DNA from: Microbulbifer yueqingensis
GTDB taxonomy: Bacteria; Pseudomonadota; Gammaproteobacteria; Pseudomonadales; Cellvibrionaceae
Length of the DNA stretch: 64,000 nt
Direction: 5' to 3'
NCBI RefSeq assembly: GCF_900100355.1
Contig: NZ_FNFH01000003.1
Location: forward strand, 62,001 to 126,000
Position 1 is the first letter of the stretch; each line of letters begins with the position of its first letter. The position numbers and the translations under genes are program-made. This document shows, piece by piece, positions 16,816 through 26,749 of this stretch. The notes beneath the pieces were generated by a model. The model did not search any database, was not told where the DNA came from, and was given only the letters and a program-made list of their open reading frames with translations.

Positions 16816-18495
16816 ATGACCAACGAAGACAAGCGTCCGCTCTATATCCCCCACGCCGGCCCCTCCCTGCTGGAGATGCCGCTGCTGAACAAGGGCAGTG
16901 CCTTTACCCTGAAGGAGCGCCTGGAGTTTAACCTGGTTGGGCTGCTGCCCAATAACGTTGAGACGATCGAAGAGCAGGCGCGCCGCGCCTACCACCAGTA
17001 CCAGCAGTGCAACAGTGACCTGGAGCGGCATATCTACCTCCGCGCCATCCAGGACGACAACGAGACACTCTTTTTCCGCCTGATCGAGGAGCACATCGAG
17101 GAGATGCTGCCGATCATCTACACGCCCACCGTGGGCAAGGCGTGCGAGGAGTTTTCCAATATCTACCGCAACCACCGTGGCCTGTTCGTATCCTATCCGG
17201 ACAGGGATTACATGGACGACATCCTGCGTAGTGCCACCAAGGATAATGTGAAGGTGATCGTGGTCACCGACGGTGAGCGCATCCTCGGGCTGGGTGACCA
17301 GGGCATTGGCGGCATGGGCATCCCCATCGGCAAGCTTTCACTCTATACCGCCTGTGGTGGCATCAGTCCCGCCTACACCCTGCCGGTAATGCTGGATGTG
17401 GGCACCAATAACCGCACCCTGCTGAATGACCCCATGTATATGGGCTGGCGCCACGAGCGCATCTCCCAGGAGGAATACGATGAGTTCGTGGCGGAGTTCA
17501 TTGCCGCGGTAAAACGACGCTGGCCGAAGGTGCTGGTGCAGTTCGAGGACTTCGCCCAGACCAATGCCATGCCACTGCTGGACCGTTACCGCGATGAGTT
17601 GTGTTGTTTCAACGACGATATCCAGGGCACTGCCGCAGTCTGCCTGGGCACCGTGCTGGCGGCATGCAAGGCCAAGGGAGAGCGGCTGAGCGACCAGTGT
17701 GTGCTGGTGGTGGGTGCCGGCTCTGCCGGTTGCGGTATCGCCGAGCAAATCGTCAAGGCCATGGAGGAAGAGGGCACCAGCGAGGCCCAGGCGCGGGAGC
17801 ACCTGCTGATGTTCGATCGCTATGGCCTGGTCACCAGTGATATGAAGGGCCTGCACACCTTCCAGGCCCGCCTGGCGCAGGATCCGGAAAAGTATCCCGG
17901 GGTGAGCGAGTGGGACCTGTTGCAGTTGGTGCAGCAGGTGAAACCCACCATCATGATCGGCGTATCCGGACAGGGCGGCCTGTTTACGCAGGAAGTGATC
18001 GAGGCCATGCATGCCGGCTGTCCGCGACCGCTGGTGTTGCCGCTGTCCAATCCCACCTCCCGCGCCGAGGCCACGCCGAGGGAAATCCTTACCTGGACAC
18101 GGGGCGAGGCGCTGGTGGCCACCGGCAGTCCCTTCGAGCCGGTAGAGCTGGAAGGCCAGACCTACCGGGTGGCCCAGTGTAATAATGTCTATATCTTCCC
18201 GGGCATCGGCCTGGGGGTTATCGCGGCCGGTGCCTCGCGCGTTACCGACGGCATGTTGATGGCCGCGTCCAATGCCCTGGCAGAGCATGCGCCCGTGGTG
18301 CAACGCGGTGAGGGATCACTGCTGCCGGCGCTGTCCGATATCCGTGAAATCACCCGGTATATCGCCTTGAAGGTGGGCCAGCAGGCGCAGGAAGACGGTG
18401 TGGCGCCGGGCATCAGTGAAGAGAAACTGTCGGCTTCCATCGAGCGGAATTTCTGGTACCCGGGATACCGCAAGTATCGCCGGCGATCTTTCTGA
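16816..18495 (+). CDS. maeA: NAD-dependent malic enzyme
   Basis: Malic enzyme decarboxylates L-malate to pyruvate and CO2 with reduction of NAD(P), linking the TCA cycle to pyruvate. The 559-residue product matches the MaeA type in length and start ([24 protein letters not shown]). Visible are the malate-binding [44 protein letters not shown], the metal site FEDF with [11 protein letters not shown], and the Rossmann motif [13 protein letters not shown] near residue 310. The ATG at 16816 is chosen by homology to the known N-terminus; the frame stays open 65 codons further upstream, but that stretch is not family-like. The upstream ribosome binding site is weak. Preference for NAD over NADP is assigned from family type only. 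Confidence 0.93.
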   Translation: MTNEDKRPLYIPHAGPSLLEMPLLNKGSAFTLKERLEFNLVGLLPNNVETIEEQARRAYHQYQQCNSDLERHIYLRAIQDDNETLFFRLIEEHIEEMLPIIYTPTVGKACEEFSNIYRNHRGLFVSYPDRDYMDDILRSATKDNVKVIVVTDGERILGLGDQGIGGMGIPIGKLSLYTACGGISPAYTLPVMLDVGTNNRTLLNDPMYMGWRHERISQEEYDEFVAEFIAAVKRRWPKVLVQFEDFAQTNAMPLLDRYRDELCCFNDDIQGTAAVCLGTVLAACKAKGERLSDQCVLVVGAGSAGCGIAEQIVKAMEEEGTSEAQAREHLLMFDRYGLVTSDMKGLHTFQARLAQDPEKYPGVSEWDLLQLVQQVKPTIMIGVSGQGGLFTQEVIEAMHAGCPRPLVLPLSNPTSRAEATPREILTWTRGEALVATGSPFEPVELEGQTYRVAQCNNVYIFPGIGLGVIAAGASRVTDGMLMAASNALAEHAPVVQRGEGSLLPALSDIREITRYIALKVGQQAQEDGVAPGISEEKLSASIERNFWYPGYRKYRRRSF

Positions 18496-18550
18496 ACCGG
18501 GCAGCCCCTTCATGGACTCACGGCTTCCAGCTGCAACACTGGAGGAAAAC

Positions 18551-18949
18551 ATGACACCTGCAGAGGCACACCGCGTGAAGCGTGAGAATTTCTGTAATGG
18601 GGTCAAGGGCTGGTTCCTGTTCCTGCAAACCGATTTCGGCTATCGGAGCGAGGGCCCCAGGGCTAGCACACAGCCGAATGGCAGCGTGATCCGCGACACC
18701 TTTACCTTCGCCAACAGTGAAAGGGACCGGTTGATCAAGATCAGTAATGCCTACCATCCGGTGGACTATGGCTTCGAAATCAATTGCTATCGCCCTTCGG
18801 TCTCCCTGAATCCCGGGGATGCCTTTCTGGCCGCGTTTATGGTCAAGGAGGAGCAGGACCTGGCGCAGGGGTACCTCGAGGGACTGGCCCGGGAGTTCAG
18901 GAAGACATACGATGGGCTGATTCGTGGAGTGTCCTGGCCGGCTGGCTGA
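18551..18949 (+). CDS. Conserved-looking protein of unknown function, 132 residues
   Basis: I do not recognise a family. The product is soluble, without signal or membrane segment, with two cysteines. Its N-terminal helix (MTPAEAHRVKRENFCNGVKGWFLFL) is followed by beta-rich, aromatic stretches (IRDTFTFANSERDRLIKI, YHPVDYGFEINCYRPSVSLNPGDAFLAAFMV) and a C-terminal amphipathic helix (LAQGYLEGLAREFRKTYDGLIRG). A near-perfect GGAGG seven nucleotides from the ATG argues strongly that it is translated. It begins 55 bases after the malic-enzyme stop on the same strand, so it may be co-transcribed with maeA, and it converges on the SDR gene. Confidence 0.75.
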   Translation: MTPAEAHRVKRENFCNGVKGWFLFLQTDFGYRSEGPRASTQPNGSVIRDTFTFANSERDRLIKISNAYHPVDYGFEINCYRPSVSLNPGDAFLAAFMVKEEQDLAQGYLEGLAREFRKTYDGLIRGVSWPAG

Positions 18950-18982
18950 TTGCAGCCGCCGGCGCCTGGCAAGGGCTGGTCC

Positions 18983-19807
18983 TCAGGATCCCTCGATTGC
19001 TGCTGCCTGCCTGCGCAGTACTTTCAGCAGCACCAGGCTGCACACCCTGAAGAAAATGCCCGGGAACAGGCGGTTGGCGAGGGCGGTCAGTTTGCCGCGG
19101 GTGCCGGGGATAATCTGCCACTTGCCCCGATCCAGGCCGGCCAGGATCTCGTCGCAGGCGGTGTCTACGTCCAGGGAGCCGGCCACCTTGCGTAACTCCA
19201 TGGAAACCGGGTCTCCGTCGAGCTTCTCCTTCTCTACCATCGGCGTGCGCACCTCGGCGGGGCAGATACAGCTGACCCCGATACCGAGCGGCTGGTACTC
19301 AAACCGCAGGGTGGTTGCGAGCCCCACGACACCAAACTTGGAGGCGCCGTAGGCTGCGTAGCCGTAATTGCTGGTCAGGCCGGCCAGCGATGCCACCAGG
19401 GCCAGGCGAGACCCCGGTTGCAGGTGCGGCATCACCGCTTTGGCGAAGTGGAAGCTGCCATGCAGGTTCACGTCCACCACGCGATGGAAATCCTGTGTGG
19501 ACAGTTCCGTAAACGCACGATTCACCACGATTCCAGCGGAGTTCAGGGCCAGGTCGGGCTCGCCCAACTCGCTGACACTCCTGTCGACTGCTACCTGCAG
19601 CTCGGCCAGCCCGGTTACGTCGACAGGCTGAAACTGCCAGGTTCCCCCGCCCTCACTTGCGGCGAAGTCCAGTTGGCTGCGGGCATCCTCAGGAAGCCGG
19701 AGGTCGAGTACCGATACACACGAACCCCGCCGTAGCAAGCGCAGGGCGAGGCCCAGCCCGAGTCCACTGCCACCCCCGGTGATGATTGCGTGCTTCCAGA
19801 ATTTCAT
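18983..19807 (-). CDS. Short-chain dehydrogenase/reductase
   Basis: Classical SDR of 274 residues. It has the cofactor motif TGGGSGLGLGLA near residue 10, the acidic residue after strand 2 (VSVLDLR, which favours NAD), NSAG in strand 4, and the catalytic Ser...Tyr-x3-Lys as YAAYGASKFG. The C-terminal third is basic and hydrophobic (LFPGIFFRVCSLVLLKVLRRQA), like SDRs that touch the membrane, such as 3-ketosphinganine reductase-like proteins. The ATG at 19807 has GGGGAAG at good distance. The gene lies 167 bases downstream of a lipoprotein gene, and the gap holds two mutually exclusive hairpins. The substrate is unknown. Confidence 0.88.
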   Translation of the reverse strand: MKFWKHAIITGGGSGLGLGLALRLLRRGSCVSVLDLRLPEDARSQLDFAASEGGGTWQFQPVDVTGLAELQVAVDRSVSELGEPDLALNSAGIVVNRAFTELSTQDFHRVVDVNLHGSFHFAKAVMPHLQPGSRLALVASLAGLTSNYGYAAYGASKFGVVGLATTLRFEYQPLGIGVSCICPAEVRTPMVEKEKLDGDPVSMELRKVAGSLDVDTACDEILAGLDRGKWQIIPGTRGKLTALANRLFPGIFFRVCSLVLLKVLRRQAAAIEGS

Positions 19808-19940
19808 GGCGCTTCCCCAGGCGGAGTTTCCGCACTTGTCTTTTTTACCGAATGTAACAGGAAAACGTCATCGGGATGAAGGGGTGCGTGAGAATGGAAA
19901 TAGAAATAGGGGAGCAGGCTGTGACGGGAAAGACCGGGAG

Positions 19941-19972
19941 CGTGATCCAGGCCGTTGCTGGATCACGGCCTG
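19941..19972 (-). promoter_or_regulatory. Overlapping, mutually exclusive hairpins between lipoprotein and SDR genes
   Basis: Two perfect stems share bases: CGTGATCCAG/CTGGATCACG (arms 19941-19950 and 19958-19967) and CAGGCCGT/ACGGCCTG (arms 19948-19955 and 19965-19972). They begin three bases beyond the lipoprotein stop codon and lie in the leader of the SDR gene. No T-run follows on either strand, so a simple terminator is not convincing. Alternative folding or 3'-end stabilisation is inferred. Confidence 0.45.
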
Positions 19973-19974
19973 GC

Positions 19975-20760
19975 TCAGGGAAAGTCTTCCGTTATTCCGT
20001 TCACTATCATCGGCGATGTCAGGTAATGCCCTTTCCGCGGGATAATGAAGAAGCTGTTCAGCACCTGCTGGCGGATGGTTACCGGTTCCCGTATGACTCT
20101 TAGTGGTGAACCGCTGAACAGCAGCTCCAGTTGCAGCTCGCCGGTAGGTACCGGTTTCGTATGGCTGCTGTGGAAATACTTGAGGGTTGAGGAGAATTCC
20201 TTGCTGTCACCCTTTATTAACTTTCCCTCGAGGTGGGTAGCGCCCGGCATCAGGTTGATCACGCGGAACTGGCCTTTATGCTTCTCTTTTACAAAGAAAT
20301 CGTTCACCAGAAGCACCTGTGGCAGGTAGCCATTGTCGGTCCGCGTTGCGCTGCCTTCTACCAGGGTATGCAGTTTGTTATCCAGGGTCTGCCTGTTGAG
20401 CTTCTGCGGCCCCGTTGAAATACCGGCGATAAAAAGGGTATAGGATTCCCGGGTGCCGAGCCCGAAGGTTTTTTCCAGGATTGCCTGCTTTCCTGTGACA
20501 ACCCGCAGCCGGTACCGGCCCGGCTCCAGGGAATGGTACTTCGACAGGCTTCCATAACTTAACCTGACCTCTTTCTCCTGTTTTTCACCCCTGTACAGCA
20601 GCACCTGCACCTGGTCTGTCCCCCAGAGGAAGTTGGCAAGGCGCAGCCGTGTGGCGTTTTCCTTCGCGGGATCGCTGCATGACGCCAGCGCAAGGCTGAA
20701 CAGCAAAATGACTAACAGGCGGGCGGCGCAGGCCGGCGGGTATCCGTTCACTATGGCCAT
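19975..20760 (-). CDS. DUF4397-like lipoprotein
   Basis: The 261-residue product has a lipoprotein signal with lipobox ALASC (Cys28). The mature part begins RLRLANFLWGTDQVQVLLYRGEK and continues LSYGSLSKYHSLEPGRYRLRVV. This pattern resembles DUF4397 proteins, which have repeated immunoglobulin-like cell-surface domains, and a second similar block begins around KGQFRVINLMPGATHLEGKL. No catalytic motif is visible. It starts five bases after the stop of the amino-acid permease gene on the same strand, so the two are almost certainly co-transcribed and translation may be coupled. The function is unknown; an envelope role is inferred from the signal only. Confidence 0.72.
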   Translation of the reverse strand: MAIVNGYPPACAARLLVILLFSLALASCSDPAKENATRLRLANFLWGTDQVQVLLYRGEKQEKEVRLSYGSLSKYHSLEPGRYRLRVVTGKQAILEKTFGLGTRESYTLFIAGISTGPQKLNRQTLDNKLHTLVEGSATRTDNGYLPQVLLVNDFFVKEKHKGQFRVINLMPGATHLEGKLIKGDSKEFSSTLKYFHSSHTKPVPTGELQLELLFSGSPLRVIREPVTIRQQVLNSFFIIPRKGHYLTSPMIVNGITEDFP

Positions 20761-20765
20761 GTAAT

Positions 20766-22019
20766 TCAGCTCTCGGTATGTTTCAGCAGCTGGGGCCTGC
20801 CCAGCAGGATCAGCAGGATCAGCAGGGCGAGGCCGGCCAGGGGGACTGGTTTGGAAATGGCGAGCCTAAGCAGCAGTGACAGGCCGGTGATGACCGCTAT
20901 TATCATGCCCAGGCACGGGATCCACTTCTTGCTGTCGCGCTCTTTGAAGCACAGCCAATTTACGATGCCAAAGGTGGTGATAAATACGAGGCTCGCAGCT
21001 TCCACCAGGGAGCTCAGGGAACCAATCACGGCGAGCACACCAGCCATGCTTCCCAACAACAGGATGGAGCGGTCCGGAACATCGTTGCCGTTCGTATGCC
21101 GGAACCAGCCGGGCAGTTCCCTGTCGTGGGCGATGCGCTTGGCCAGCTGCGCAGTCGAGAAGAGCGTGGAGTTTATCGCCGCCGCCGTCGCGAAGCAGGC
21201 GGCCACCGTGATCGCCGCGACGCCTGCGGTACCGAAGGCTCTCTTGGCAGCGATGGAAAGGGCAATCTCCTTGAAGTCCACCAGCGAGGTGGCGCCGCCC
21301 AGGAAGGTGGCGCCCAGGGTCACGATGACGTAAAGCGCTACCACAAACGCCGTTGCGCTCACCAGCACCGGCATAAAGTACTTCTGCGGATCCCTTATCT
21401 TGTCGTACTCGTAGCTGAGCAGCTGGAATCCCTCATAGGCCATGAAAATGGCAGCCCCGCCGAAGAGGCTCGACCATATTGGGCGCGGCTCGATCCCGGC
21501 CACCAGTTTGGTGGTATCCCATTGTCCCAGGCCGTAAACACCAAGTGCCAGCAGCATCAGGAGGTTGGCAGAGACGATGGTGATCTCCACCTTGGTCATC
21601 TTGCCGACGCCCGCCAGGTTCAGCCCGATCAGCAGCGCCACGACTCCGGCTGCCAGCAGGCGTATCAGCAGGGGGTTGCCATGGAAGGCAAACGACAGGT
21701 AGTGCCCGAATACATAGGCATAGACAGAGATAGTGAGTACATAGCCCAGTATCAGCATCCAGGCGAGGCTCCCCGCCAGGCTCTCATCTACGGTCTTTTC
21801 CAGAAAGGCGAAAGCGCCGCCACTCTCCGCAAACTTGTTGGACAGAAAGACATAACTGTAGGTGGAGGTGAGGGCCAGAATCCCCACGTATGCAAACGCA
21901 AGCCAGCTCCACTGCGCGGAGACGGCAATCACCACGCCCAGCACCGTATATATCCCGCCACCGACCATGCCGCCGGCAGCGAGCGCCCACACAGATAAGG
22001 GATTCAGTTTGTTCGACAT
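20766..22019 (-). CDS. APC-superfamily amino acid permease
   Basis: Inner-membrane secondary transporter of about 417 residues with some twelve hydrophobic helices. Helix 1 has the family's unwound substrate-binding segment as AAGGMVGGGIYTVLG (the GxGI-type motif), and IFMAYEGFQLLSYEYDKIRDPQKYFMPVL is the typical E-G-F and loop sequence of APC permeases. A predicted start at ATG 22019 gives the usual short N-terminus (MSNKLNPLSVWALAAGG); a GTG eight codons upstream cannot be ruled out. The substrate (an amino acid or amine) is undetermined. It is followed after five bases by the DUF4397-like lipoprotein. Confidence 0.88.
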   Translation of the reverse strand: MSNKLNPLSVWALAAGGMVGGGIYTVLGVVIAVSAQWSWLAFAYVGILALTSTYSYVFLSNKFAESGGAFAFLEKTVDESLAGSLAWMLILGYVLTISVYAYVFGHYLSFAFHGNPLLIRLLAAGVVALLIGLNLAGVGKMTKVEITIVSANLLMLLALGVYGLGQWDTTKLVAGIEPRPIWSSLFGGAAIFMAYEGFQLLSYEYDKIRDPQKYFMPVLVSATAFVVALYVIVTLGATFLGGATSLVDFKEIALSIAAKRAFGTAGVAAITVAACFATAAAINSTLFSTAQLAKRIAHDRELPGWFRHTNGNDVPDRSILLLGSMAGVLAVIGSLSSLVEAASLVFITTFGIVNWLCFKERDSKKWIPCLGMIIAVITGLSLLLRLAISKPVPLAGLALLILLILLGRPQLLKHTES

Positions 22020-22159
22020 ATTCGGTGTATGCGCCTTTTGCACTGGGGATATAGCTGCGAGGGATCGGCGGCATTCCGCGCGGCCATCGCCCGGCAGTCT
22101 AGACGCAGTCGGCGGGCTATGCCTGTTGAGGGCAGGAAGCGGACTCCCGGGGCAGGGGG

Positions 22160-23368
22160 CTAGAGTGCCCGCTTCTCAACTGCCACCCCGTCCTCAATCC
22201 GCTCGCTCGGGTGCAGCACCAGGGTGTCGCCCTCCACGAGACCATCAAGAACCTCCGCCACCTGCCCGTTATTGTGGCCTATCTCCACTGGCACCAGCTC
22301 GGCCTGCCCGCCCCTTACGCGGAATACCGCCCATTTTCCCCGGTAGCGGATCAGCGTTCCGGTGGGAACCTGCAGGATCTTCTCACCCCGCCATATCCGT
22401 ACGGCTGCATCCACCCGGTACCCGTGCCCCAGTCGCTGCCATTCCCTGCGTGGATCGTCTAACTCGATGATGACATTTACACGCTGCTCCTCGATGCCGA
22501 GGGCCGAGATCTTGGTAAAGCCGAACGGCTCCACTACCCGCACGGTGCCGTGCAGCGGGTTGTCCCCGCCCCACCGGGTGAAGCGCGCGTAGTCTCCCGG
22601 GTTGACCTGCACCGCGTCGCGGGACAGAAGGTCGACTACCACTTCGAGTTGGGACGGGTTGCCGATGTCGAGCAGGGGCGTACCCGCCTCGACGACGCTC
22701 TCACTCTCCTGGCGTAGTTGCAGCACCTGGCCGCTGACCGGGGCGGTCACCTTGACAATGTCCTCCGGGCTGGGCGGTTTGCCCTCCCGGGGCGGGATCA
22801 GGGCGGCGCGGGCATTTTCCAGCTCACCCTGGCGTACTTTTTCCGCTGCCCTGGCCGAGGCGAGGGAAGCTTCAGCGCTGTCCAGCGCCAGCTCGACACG
22901 CTCCAGCTCCGATTGCGACACGAAGTCCTTTTCTGCCAGCTGGCGAAAGCGCCGGGCGTCTGCCCGGGCAAACTCCAGTTGTGCCTCGGCATCGCGCCGT
23001 TCCGCACGCGCCAGCTCCAGCGCCGACTGTGCACTGCGTATTGTGGCCATCGCCTGGTTGCGGGTGCGCTCGTCGAGGAACTGCGGGTGGGTTGGAAGCA
23101 GCTGGGCCAGTTCGGTGCGATAGGCGGTTACCGTATCGCCGACCTCCTTGTCGACGCGCAAAAGGTAGCCGGTCACCGGAGCTGAGACCACGAACACGTC
23201 CTTGACCCTTGTGTAGCCCTCGTCGCGTACATAGACCTCCATGGGGCCGCGGGACACCCCGGCCAGGTCCACGGGCACGGGCTTGGGCAGGAACGCCCAG
23301 GCGAAGAACAGGACCAGGACCGCCAGCAGCCCGATGATCACCAGTCGACGCAGGAGCTTCGCGCGCAT
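22160..23368 (-). CDS. HlyD-family periplasmic adaptor of an ABC exporter
   Basis: The 402-residue product has one N-terminal helix (LVIIGLLAVLVLFFAWAFL), a barrel-sandwich half (VSAPVTGYLLRVDKEVGDTV and KVTAPVSGQVLQL), a long coiled-coil hairpin rich in Ala/Arg/Glu (about residues 85-190) and beta-barrel domains after it. Such adaptors bridge an inner-membrane transporter to an outer-membrane channel or complete a MacA-like pump. AGGGAATAAC precedes the ATG. The start is one base after the stop of the permease gene, so translation is coupled. No outer-membrane TolC-like gene is adjacent. The exported compound is unknown. Confidence 0.9.
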   Translation of the reverse strand: MRAKLLRRLVIIGLLAVLVLFFAWAFLPKPVPVDLAGVSRGPMEVYVRDEGYTRVKDVFVVSAPVTGYLLRVDKEVGDTVTAYRTELAQLLPTHPQFLDERTRNQAMATIRSAQSALELARAERRDAEAQLEFARADARRFRQLAEKDFVSQSELERVELALDSAEASLASARAAEKVRQGELENARAALIPPREGKPPSPEDIVKVTAPVSGQVLQLRQESESVVEAGTPLLDIGNPSQLEVVVDLLSRDAVQVNPGDYARFTRWGGDNPLHGTVRVVEPFGFTKISALGIEEQRVNVIIELDDPRREWQRLGHGYRVDAAVRIWRGEKILQVPTGTLIRYRGKWAVFRVRGGQAELVPVEIGHNNGQVAEVLDGLVEGDTLVLHPSERIEDGVAVEKRAL

Positions 23369-23369
23369 G

Positions 23370-25748
23370 TTATTCCCTGGTCTTCAGGACCGCGATCAGG
23401 TCGAGCCGGTCGATGCGTCGCCTGACCAGCAGCCCCGATCCGAGTGCCGCGAGCAGGACCACCAGGGCGGCGTAGCCGTAAGTTGAAGGCGCAATCACCA
23501 GCGGTATGCGGAATAGCTCGGTATCGAACGACAGTACCAGCGTTGCCGCCAACAGGTAGCCGAGCAGGGCGCCGAGCGGCAGCGCAAGCAGCGTCAACAG
23601 CGCCAGTTCACCCAACAGGATGTAGGATATTTCACCGCGGGTGAGACCGAGCACGCGCAGGCTGGCCAGTTCGCGGGCGCGCTCGGACAGGGATATGCGC
23701 GCGTTGTTGTATACCACCCCCACCGCGATGAGCCCGGCGAAAAGGGTGTTGAAGAACACGAAGGTCCCGAGGCTGTCCTGTAACGTTTCGTAAAAGGCGT
23801 TCTGGGCCTGCTCCTGCAGGCTTACGCCGGCGACGAGGGGTGTGTTCTTCAGTTCTGCGTAGAGCGCGTCTGTCTGTTCCGGATCCACAAGAAGGTAAGT
23901 GCCATTGATGGCGGTATCTTCCTTCAACAGGCGGTTCAGGTAGTCCAGGTCCATGTAGGCGCCGGTGCCCATATAGGTTTTGACGACCTGGCTGACCGGG
24001 ATGTCCAGCTCAGGGCGGCGTCCGGTGCGGACTTCGACCCGTAGCAGCTCGCCCGGGGTGACTTTCAGTAGTTCCGCGAGCTTGTCCGAGAGCACGATCC
24101 CCTGGGGTGCTACCGGAATGGGGTTGAGCCCGGTGTCCACGATCCGGCTGAGCTCCGCCCCGGGAAGTATCCCGACGATACTCTCGCGGCGGGTTCGCGG
24201 CCCGTTGCGCAGTACCACCGGGATGGCGCGAAAGGGCTCTGCGTGCATGACTCCGGGGGCGTGTAACACATCCTGGATGGCCCGGTCGTTGCGGGGGTCG
24301 AAGAAGTTCACGGTCACATCCTGCCGGTCGATGACATTGAAGCTGATATCCACCATGTACATCATGGCATCCATTGAGAAGCTTGCGCCGATCAGCAACC
24401 CCTTCGACATGGCAATACCGAGCACGGCCATGGCGGCACGGCGGGGCCAGCGGTAGACGTGCCGCAGGATCATTCTCGTGGGCTGGTCGATCCAACCCGA
24501 CAGTCTCTCTAACCAGCGTGCCGAGCGACTGTAGTCCGGCGGTGGGGGCGGCACCATCGCCACTGCCGGCTCCAGTCGCATGACGCGCCGCACCGAGGAA
24601 AAGGTGCCTGTCACGGCCACCAGCAGGCTAACCCCGACCGCCACCAGGTAGACCTGTGCCGGGGCACGGAAAATCAGGAAGGGAAACTTGAAGAAATCCT
24701 GGTACATGTTGGCGAGGCCCCGGCCCAGCCAGGTGCCGAGGGCGACACCGATGAAAATACCCAGGATTACGATGACACCAATCATGCGGAGGTAGTGGAG
24801 GGCTACAGCACGGTCCGTATAGCCGAACGCCTTCAGCAGGCCGATCTGCTCGCGCTCCGTGTCGATCAGGCGCCCGACTACGACATTGAGAAGGAAAGTG
24901 GCCACCAACAGGAATATCGGTGGGAGTATGCGCCCTATGGTTTCCAGCTGGTTGATCTCATTGACGAGGAACTGGTCAGAGATCATCTGGTCACGGCCGT
25001 AGGCCCCGGTTGCCCCGTAGCGCTTGAGCATTGTATCCAGTTGCTCGAGCAGCGCGTCCTCGTTGCTGCCGGCGGAGGTGAGCAGCACCGCCTCATTGAA
25101 GGCGCCGTCAAGGTCGAAGGCATGGGCCAGGGCATCACGGCTCATCCACAGCACACCGAAACGCTTCTTGTCCGGCACGATCTCCCCGGGAGATATGGCG
25201 TAGATATATTCTGGCGACAGGACAATACCCGTGATGGTGAGCCGTTTGCGGGTGCCATTAAGGATCGCATGGATATGGTCGCCCGGCTGCAGCCCGTGCG
25301 CCTCGGCAAAGGCATCGAGCGCCAGCACCTGCTCCTCATGCTGGGGGTCCAGGTAGCGGCCGCGGCGCAGGACAATATCGTTGATATGGGGGGTAGGGAT
25401 CTCGGGCAGCGATTGTATCTCGCCCGTGATCGGGGCGCTGGCACCGGGCACATCGAGGATTACCCCGGCCCGGATACGGGTTTCCGCGCGCCGCACGCCG
25501 GGCAGTGCGCCGATTTCGTCCAGCAGGCCGGTGGGTGCACGCTTCACGGGCGCGATAATGTCCGCGAAACGATAGCGTTCGTAATAGGCAGCGCGGGTCT
25601 CTGCCAGTGACAGCAGCATGCCCCGCGACATCACGTACATACCCACCCCGCAGCCGATGACCACCGCTATCGCCAGTGCCTGGCCCTTGATGGCCCAGAG
25701 ATCGCGGACCAGCTTCCGGTCCAGTGGCTTCAGCAGTTCGACCAGCAT
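23370..25748 (-). CDS. FtsX/MacB-type ABC transporter permease
   Basis: The 792-residue product has an N-terminal helix (LAIAVVIGCGVGMYVMSRGMLL), a large extracytoplasmic domain, and two FtsX blocks of about three helices each, ending with LVLLAALGSGLLVRRRIDRLDLIAVLKTRE. This is the duplicated-FtsX (about eight to ten helices) permease of the LolE/MacB superfamily, working in mechanotransmission or export rather than classical substrate channels. It lies between the ATPase and HlyD genes in one minus-strand operon, 31 bases after the ATPase stop. A hydrophobic or peptide export role is inferred from family and adaptor partner only. Confidence 0.9.
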   Translation of the reverse strand: MLVELLKPLDRKLVRDLWAIKGQALAIAVVIGCGVGMYVMSRGMLLSLAETRAAYYERYRFADIIAPVKRAPTGLLDEIGALPGVRRAETRIRAGVILDVPGASAPITGEIQSLPEIPTPHINDIVLRRGRYLDPQHEEQVLALDAFAEAHGLQPGDHIHAILNGTRKRLTITGIVLSPEYIYAISPGEIVPDKKRFGVLWMSRDALAHAFDLDGAFNEAVLLTSAGSNEDALLEQLDTMLKRYGATGAYGRDQMISDQFLVNEINQLETIGRILPPIFLLVATFLLNVVVGRLIDTEREQIGLLKAFGYTDRAVALHYLRMIGVIVILGIFIGVALGTWLGRGLANMYQDFFKFPFLIFRAPAQVYLVAVGVSLLVAVTGTFSSVRRVMRLEPAVAMVPPPPPDYSRSARWLERLSGWIDQPTRMILRHVYRWPRRAAMAVLGIAMSKGLLIGASFSMDAMMYMVDISFNVIDRQDVTVNFFDPRNDRAIQDVLHAPGVMHAEPFRAIPVVLRNGPRTRRESIVGILPGAELSRIVDTGLNPIPVAPQGIVLSDKLAELLKVTPGELLRVEVRTGRRPELDIPVSQVVKTYMGTGAYMDLDYLNRLLKEDTAINGTYLLVDPEQTDALYAELKNTPLVAGVSLQEQAQNAFYETLQDSLGTFVFFNTLFAGLIAVGVVYNNARISLSERARELASLRVLGLTRGEISYILLGELALLTLLALPLGALLGYLLAATLVLSFDTELFRIPLVIAPSTYGYAALVVLLAALGSGLLVRRRIDRLDLIAVLKTRE

Positions 25749-25779
25749 GGAAAGTATTTCCTGTTTGTGCGCGGGCCAG

Positions 25780-26496
25780 CTACCAACTCAATTCCTCAGG
25801 CGCGCACGGCTCCGGATTGGTTTCGCTCCGCTGGATCTGGCCATCGGCCATGTACAGGACCCGGTCAGCCATGGCGGCGATACCGGCGTTGTGGGTAATG
25901 ATCATGGTAGTGGTATCCAGTTCACTGTTTACCCGCGCGATGGCCTCGAGAACCACGATACCGGTCTGGCTGTCGAGCGCCCCGGTGGGCTCGTCACAAA
26001 AAAGTACATTTGGCTGCTTGGCGATTGCACGGGCAATGGCTACCCGCTGCTGTTCGCCACCCGACAGCTGCGCCGGGAAGTGATCCATGCGTTGCTCCAG
26101 GCCCACCAGGCCCAGGGCCTTCTCCGGTGACATCGGGTTCTGTGAAATCTCTGTCACGAGGGCAACATTCTCGCGTGCCGTCAGGCTCGGGATCAGGTTG
26201 TAGAACTGGAACACGAAGCCTACATGCTCGCGCCGGAACAGGGTCAGGTGGCGATCGTCGAAAGCGGTGAGCTCACGCCGGTCGAAAAACACGCGCCCGG
26301 AAGTTGGCGAGTCGAGCCCGCCAAGAATATTCAGCAGGGTGGATTTCCCGCTGCCGGAAGGCCCCAGCAGCACTACCATCGCCCCGCGCGCGACCTCAAG
26401 GTCCACGCCGCGCAGGGCGTACACCGTTGCCTCACCACTGCCGTAAACCTTTGTCAGTCCTTCAGCGCGAAAGGCGGGGTAGTCGGCTCTGTTCAT
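25780..26496 (-). CDS. ABC transporter ATP-binding protein (LolD/MacB type)
   Basis: The 238-residue ATPase has Walker [10 protein letters not shown], the Q-loop in [17 protein letters not shown], the signature [15 protein letters not shown], Walker B VLFCDEP with the switch His in MIITHN. These are the hallmarks of the MacB/LolD/FtsE group that pairs with FtsX permeases. The ATG at 26496 is chosen because the protein there begins [21 protein letters not shown], as expected; an upstream extension of 110 residues does not look coding. It is the first gene of the ATPase-permease-adaptor operon, divergent from the small two-gene module. Confidence 0.93.
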   Translation of the reverse strand: MNRADYPAFRAEGLTKVYGSGEATVYALRGVDLEVARGAMVVLLGPSGSGKSTLLNILGGLDSPTSGRVFFDRRELTAFDDRHLTLFRREHVGFVFQFYNLIPSLTARENVALVTEISQNPMSPEKALGLVGLEQRMDHFPAQLSGGEQQRVAIARAIAKQPNVLFCDEPTGALDSQTGIVVLEAIARVNSELDTTTMIITHNAGIAAMADRVLYMADGQIQRSETNPEPCAPEELSW

Positions 26497-26749
26497 CTCA
26501 ATCTTGCCTGCTGGTCGTGGCCTGCAGCTGCTGCCAGTCGGCCCGGTGTAACAGGAGCTTCGCCCCGGTGAATGTCCTGACCCAAGTCTAGGTGCTGGTG
26601 TGCAAAAGCATGACAAAACTCGTTTGCTTGCGGTGGAGACCTGCGCTGCTCGACTAGGCTCATGGCAGTTCAGGCAGGGTGCGCCAGCAAACAGCCCGGA
26701 ACGGGCGGCGTACCTGTGAGTTATTGACAGGTATGAGGGAGATCCCGCT

